Shown: positions 62,618 through 64,000 of the stretch, piece by piece
Layout: each line of letters starts with the position of its first letter
Numbering within the stretch: position 1 is the stretch's first letter
Origin: Methanococcoides alaskense
Lineage (GTDB): Archaea; Halobacteriota; Methanosarcinia; Methanosarcinales; Methanosarcinaceae
Direction: 5' to 3'
NCBI RefSeq assembly: GCF_031454185.1
Contig: NZ_JAVDQI010000001.1
Coordinates: 186,001-250,000, forward strand
DNA length: 64,000 nucleotides
Program-made: the position numbers and the translations under genes
Notes under the pieces: model-generated
What the model was told of the DNA's origin: nothing
Databases searched by the model: none
What the model saw: only the letters and a program-made list of their open reading frames with translations

Positions 62618-64000
62618 TCTTGCACCTCCGTCTCATCGCCGCCCACGGGATCGGCATTTTCATCCATGTACTTATGATAATCAACAACGTTGGGCTCAGA
62701 CTCTACCTTGGTTTCGGTTTCGACCTTGACAGCAGGTTCTTCGCCCTCATCATGAGGAGTCAATTCCAAGTCTTCCTCATAATCCACATCAGCAGCCAAT
62801 TCCAAGATAATTTCCGGAACATAGATCTCCACAGGAGTTACACCAAGTCCGTAAATGACATTCTTAACAACTTCCTTATCCTCTATACCAGTAGAAAGCT
62901 CGACCATCTGGGCAAAGTTCTTCACCAGACCACAATTAGGACCTTCGGGAGTCTCTGAAGGACAAAGGCGTCCCCATTGAGTAGGATGCAGATCACGAGC
63001 CTCAAAGTGAGGCTGCGCCCTTGAAAGTGGAGAAATGACACGCCTTAAGTGAGAAAGAGTTGAGATGTAATCCGTGCGGTCAAGCAACTGAGAAACACCA
63101 CTTCTACCGCCTACCCAGTTACCTGTGGCAAGGGGGTGCTGAAGACGGTCTGTAAGAACATCCGCACGCACAAGTGTCGCTACGTTCAATTCCCTGTTCC
63201 TCATGTTAGCCCTTTCAAGCTGGTATTTTACATCACGTGCAAGACGGTTGAAAGCTACCCTGAAAAGATCTTCCATAAGGTCACCGGTCAACTTAAGCCT
63301 CTTGTTGGAGTAGTGATCCTTATCATCATCTGAGCGCCTTTTAAGAGCAAGCTCGAAACATGACTCTGCCATCCTACCAAGGAAATGTGCCTTTGGTATC
63401 CTGTCAGCAGGATCGTTGCCAAGGTGTGGAAGAAGATAACGGTCGATCACATAGTTCGCACGCTTCATCTGGTATTCCCTTGCCTGCCCGGAAGCCACAC
63501 GACCACCGATCTTCTCAATAGCATCTTCTATTGTGAAGACCTCTGCCTCTTCGAGGTTCTCGAACATGAACTTCATTATCTCAGGATCAGTCGAGACGAT
63601 CTTTGCGACATCTTCATCGGTCTCAACACCCAGAGCACGCATCAATGTAATGAAGTTGACACGTCCGGATATAGATGGGAATGAGATCTCCAGAAGGGAT
63701 TTCCTGCCTCTTTCCACAACTACCAGTGCCCTGTAACCTCTCCTCTGAGAGAACACCTTTGAAACTTCGATGGAGTCACCGTACCGCTCACCGAGCTCAG
63801 TAAGGATCTTGTTAGGGGCAAGGTCCTCAAGTGTCATCACGACACGTTCAGTACCATTTACAATGAAATATCCCCCAGGATCAAGCGGATCCTCACCATG
63901 TTGGATCATTTCGGCATCGTTTATACCAACAAGGTTACAGATCTCCGATTTGATCATTACAGGAAGCTGGCCGACCTTTGCCTCCCTTGGCTCTCCTTCC
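62614..64000 (-). CDS. rpoB2: RNA polymerase subunit B'' (partial at its 5' end)
   Basis: The frame runs off the window at 64000; upstream residues GEPREAKVGQLPVMIKSE belong to it, so the ATG at 63957 is internal. It contains EDPLDPGGYFIVNGTERVVM and LDRTDYISTLSHLRRVISPL with the RPB2 lobe/fork sequence RDLHPTQWGRLCPSETPEGP. Unusually, the C-terminal 70 residues are a highly acidic tail (DLELTPHDEGEEPAVKVETE, then TKVESEPNVVDYH), after which rpoB1 starts. The full protein would be about 530 residues. Confidence 0.96.
   Translation of the reverse strand, partial: EGEPREAKVGQLPVMIKSEICNLVGINDAEMIQHGEDPLDPGGYFIVNGTERVVMTLEDLAPNKILTELGERYGDSIEVSKVFSQRRGYRALVVVERGRKSLLEISFPSISGRVNFITLMRALGVETDEDVAKIVSTDPEIMKFMFENLEEAEVFTIEDAIEKIGGRVASGQAREYQMKRANYVIDRYLLPHLGNDPADRIPKAHFLGRMAESCFELALKRRSDDDKDHYSNKRLKLTGDLMEDLFRVAFNRLARDVKYQLERANMRNRELNVATLVRADVLTDRLQHPLATGNWVGGRSGVSQLLDRTDYISTLSHLRRVISPLSRAQPHFEARDLHPTQWGRLCPSETPEGPNCGLVKNFAQMVELSTGIEDKEVVKNVIYGLGVTPVEIYVPEIILELAADVDYEEDLELTPHDEGEEPAVKVETETKVESEPNVVDYHKYMDENADPVGGDETEVQE

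Overview
The window is chromosomal DNA of a methanogenic archaeon, most likely a methylotrophic member of the Methanosarcinaceae (Methanococcoides- or Methanolobus-like). This rests on the archaeal RNA polymerase/ribosomal gene order with a split B subunit (rpoB2-rpoB1-rpoA1-rpoA2-rpl30e-nusA-rps12-rps7-fusA-tuf-rps10), an ATP-dependent DNA ligase, an archaeal thymidylate synthase, a geranylgeranyl reductase, a CbiMQO-type nickel/cobalt transporter, an FmdE-family protein, PGF-CTERM surface proteins and a Roco protein. The genus is an inference.

Layout. 1-5.9 kb (minus strand): partial SAM methyltransferase, a frameshifted 63-residue protein (plus strand), DNA ligase, homoserine dehydrogenase with a paired ACT regulator, and a membrane-anchored winged-helix protein. 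6.2-13.2 kb (mostly plus): a secreted acidic repeat protein and a small lipoprotein, HtpX, DUF488, thyA-aroA and a geranylgeranyl reductase. 13.1-18 kb (minus): an ACT regulator and a nickel/cobalt ECF transporter behind a duplicated-domain PGF-CTERM surface protein. 18.4-21.1 kb: a homocitrate/isopropylmalate synthase-family enzyme and an MscS channel.

21.1-33.6 kb is an accessory, patchwork region. It carries genes of bacterial type (ribBA, monomeric isocitrate dehydrogenase, malate dehydrogenase), flavoproteins with an ArsR-like regulator, a TIR/SEFIR protein, a membrane TPR protein and several decayed fragments: an IDH/IPMDH tail, a frameshifted DUF6573-like gene, an amidohydrolase tail and two related unidentified peptide fragments. 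33.6-41.6 kb is more ordinary: PGF-pre-PGF surface protein, TatD-like hydrolase, uvrA, FmdE, purB and a wHTH protein. 41.6-48.8 kb is a second accessory stretch: a large LRR-Roco protein, a cytochrome P460-like lipoprotein, a Fic protein and a multiply frameshifted integrase about 0.5 kb from a tRNA-Arg. 49-51 kb holds a PAS histidine kinase and a small wHTH protein. 51.1-64 kb is the transcription/translation operon, ending in a strong terminator hairpin after rps10 and running off the right edge in rpoB2.

How the genes work together: the transporter cluster would supply nickel or cobalt for methanogenesis cofactors; isocitrate and malate dehydrogenases feed 2-oxoglutarate and oxaloacetate/malate pools; the hom-ACT pair handles aspartate-family amino acids. 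The most intriguing content is the conflict/defence-like set (TIR, membrane TPR, Roco with a distinctive C-terminal tail, Fic) set among mobile-element debris. Single-base frameshifts recur in small accessory genes (about 1411, 21277, 24133, 25732, 48000-48100) while long core genes are intact, which suggests genuine decay, although assembly indels cannot be excluded from sequence alone.
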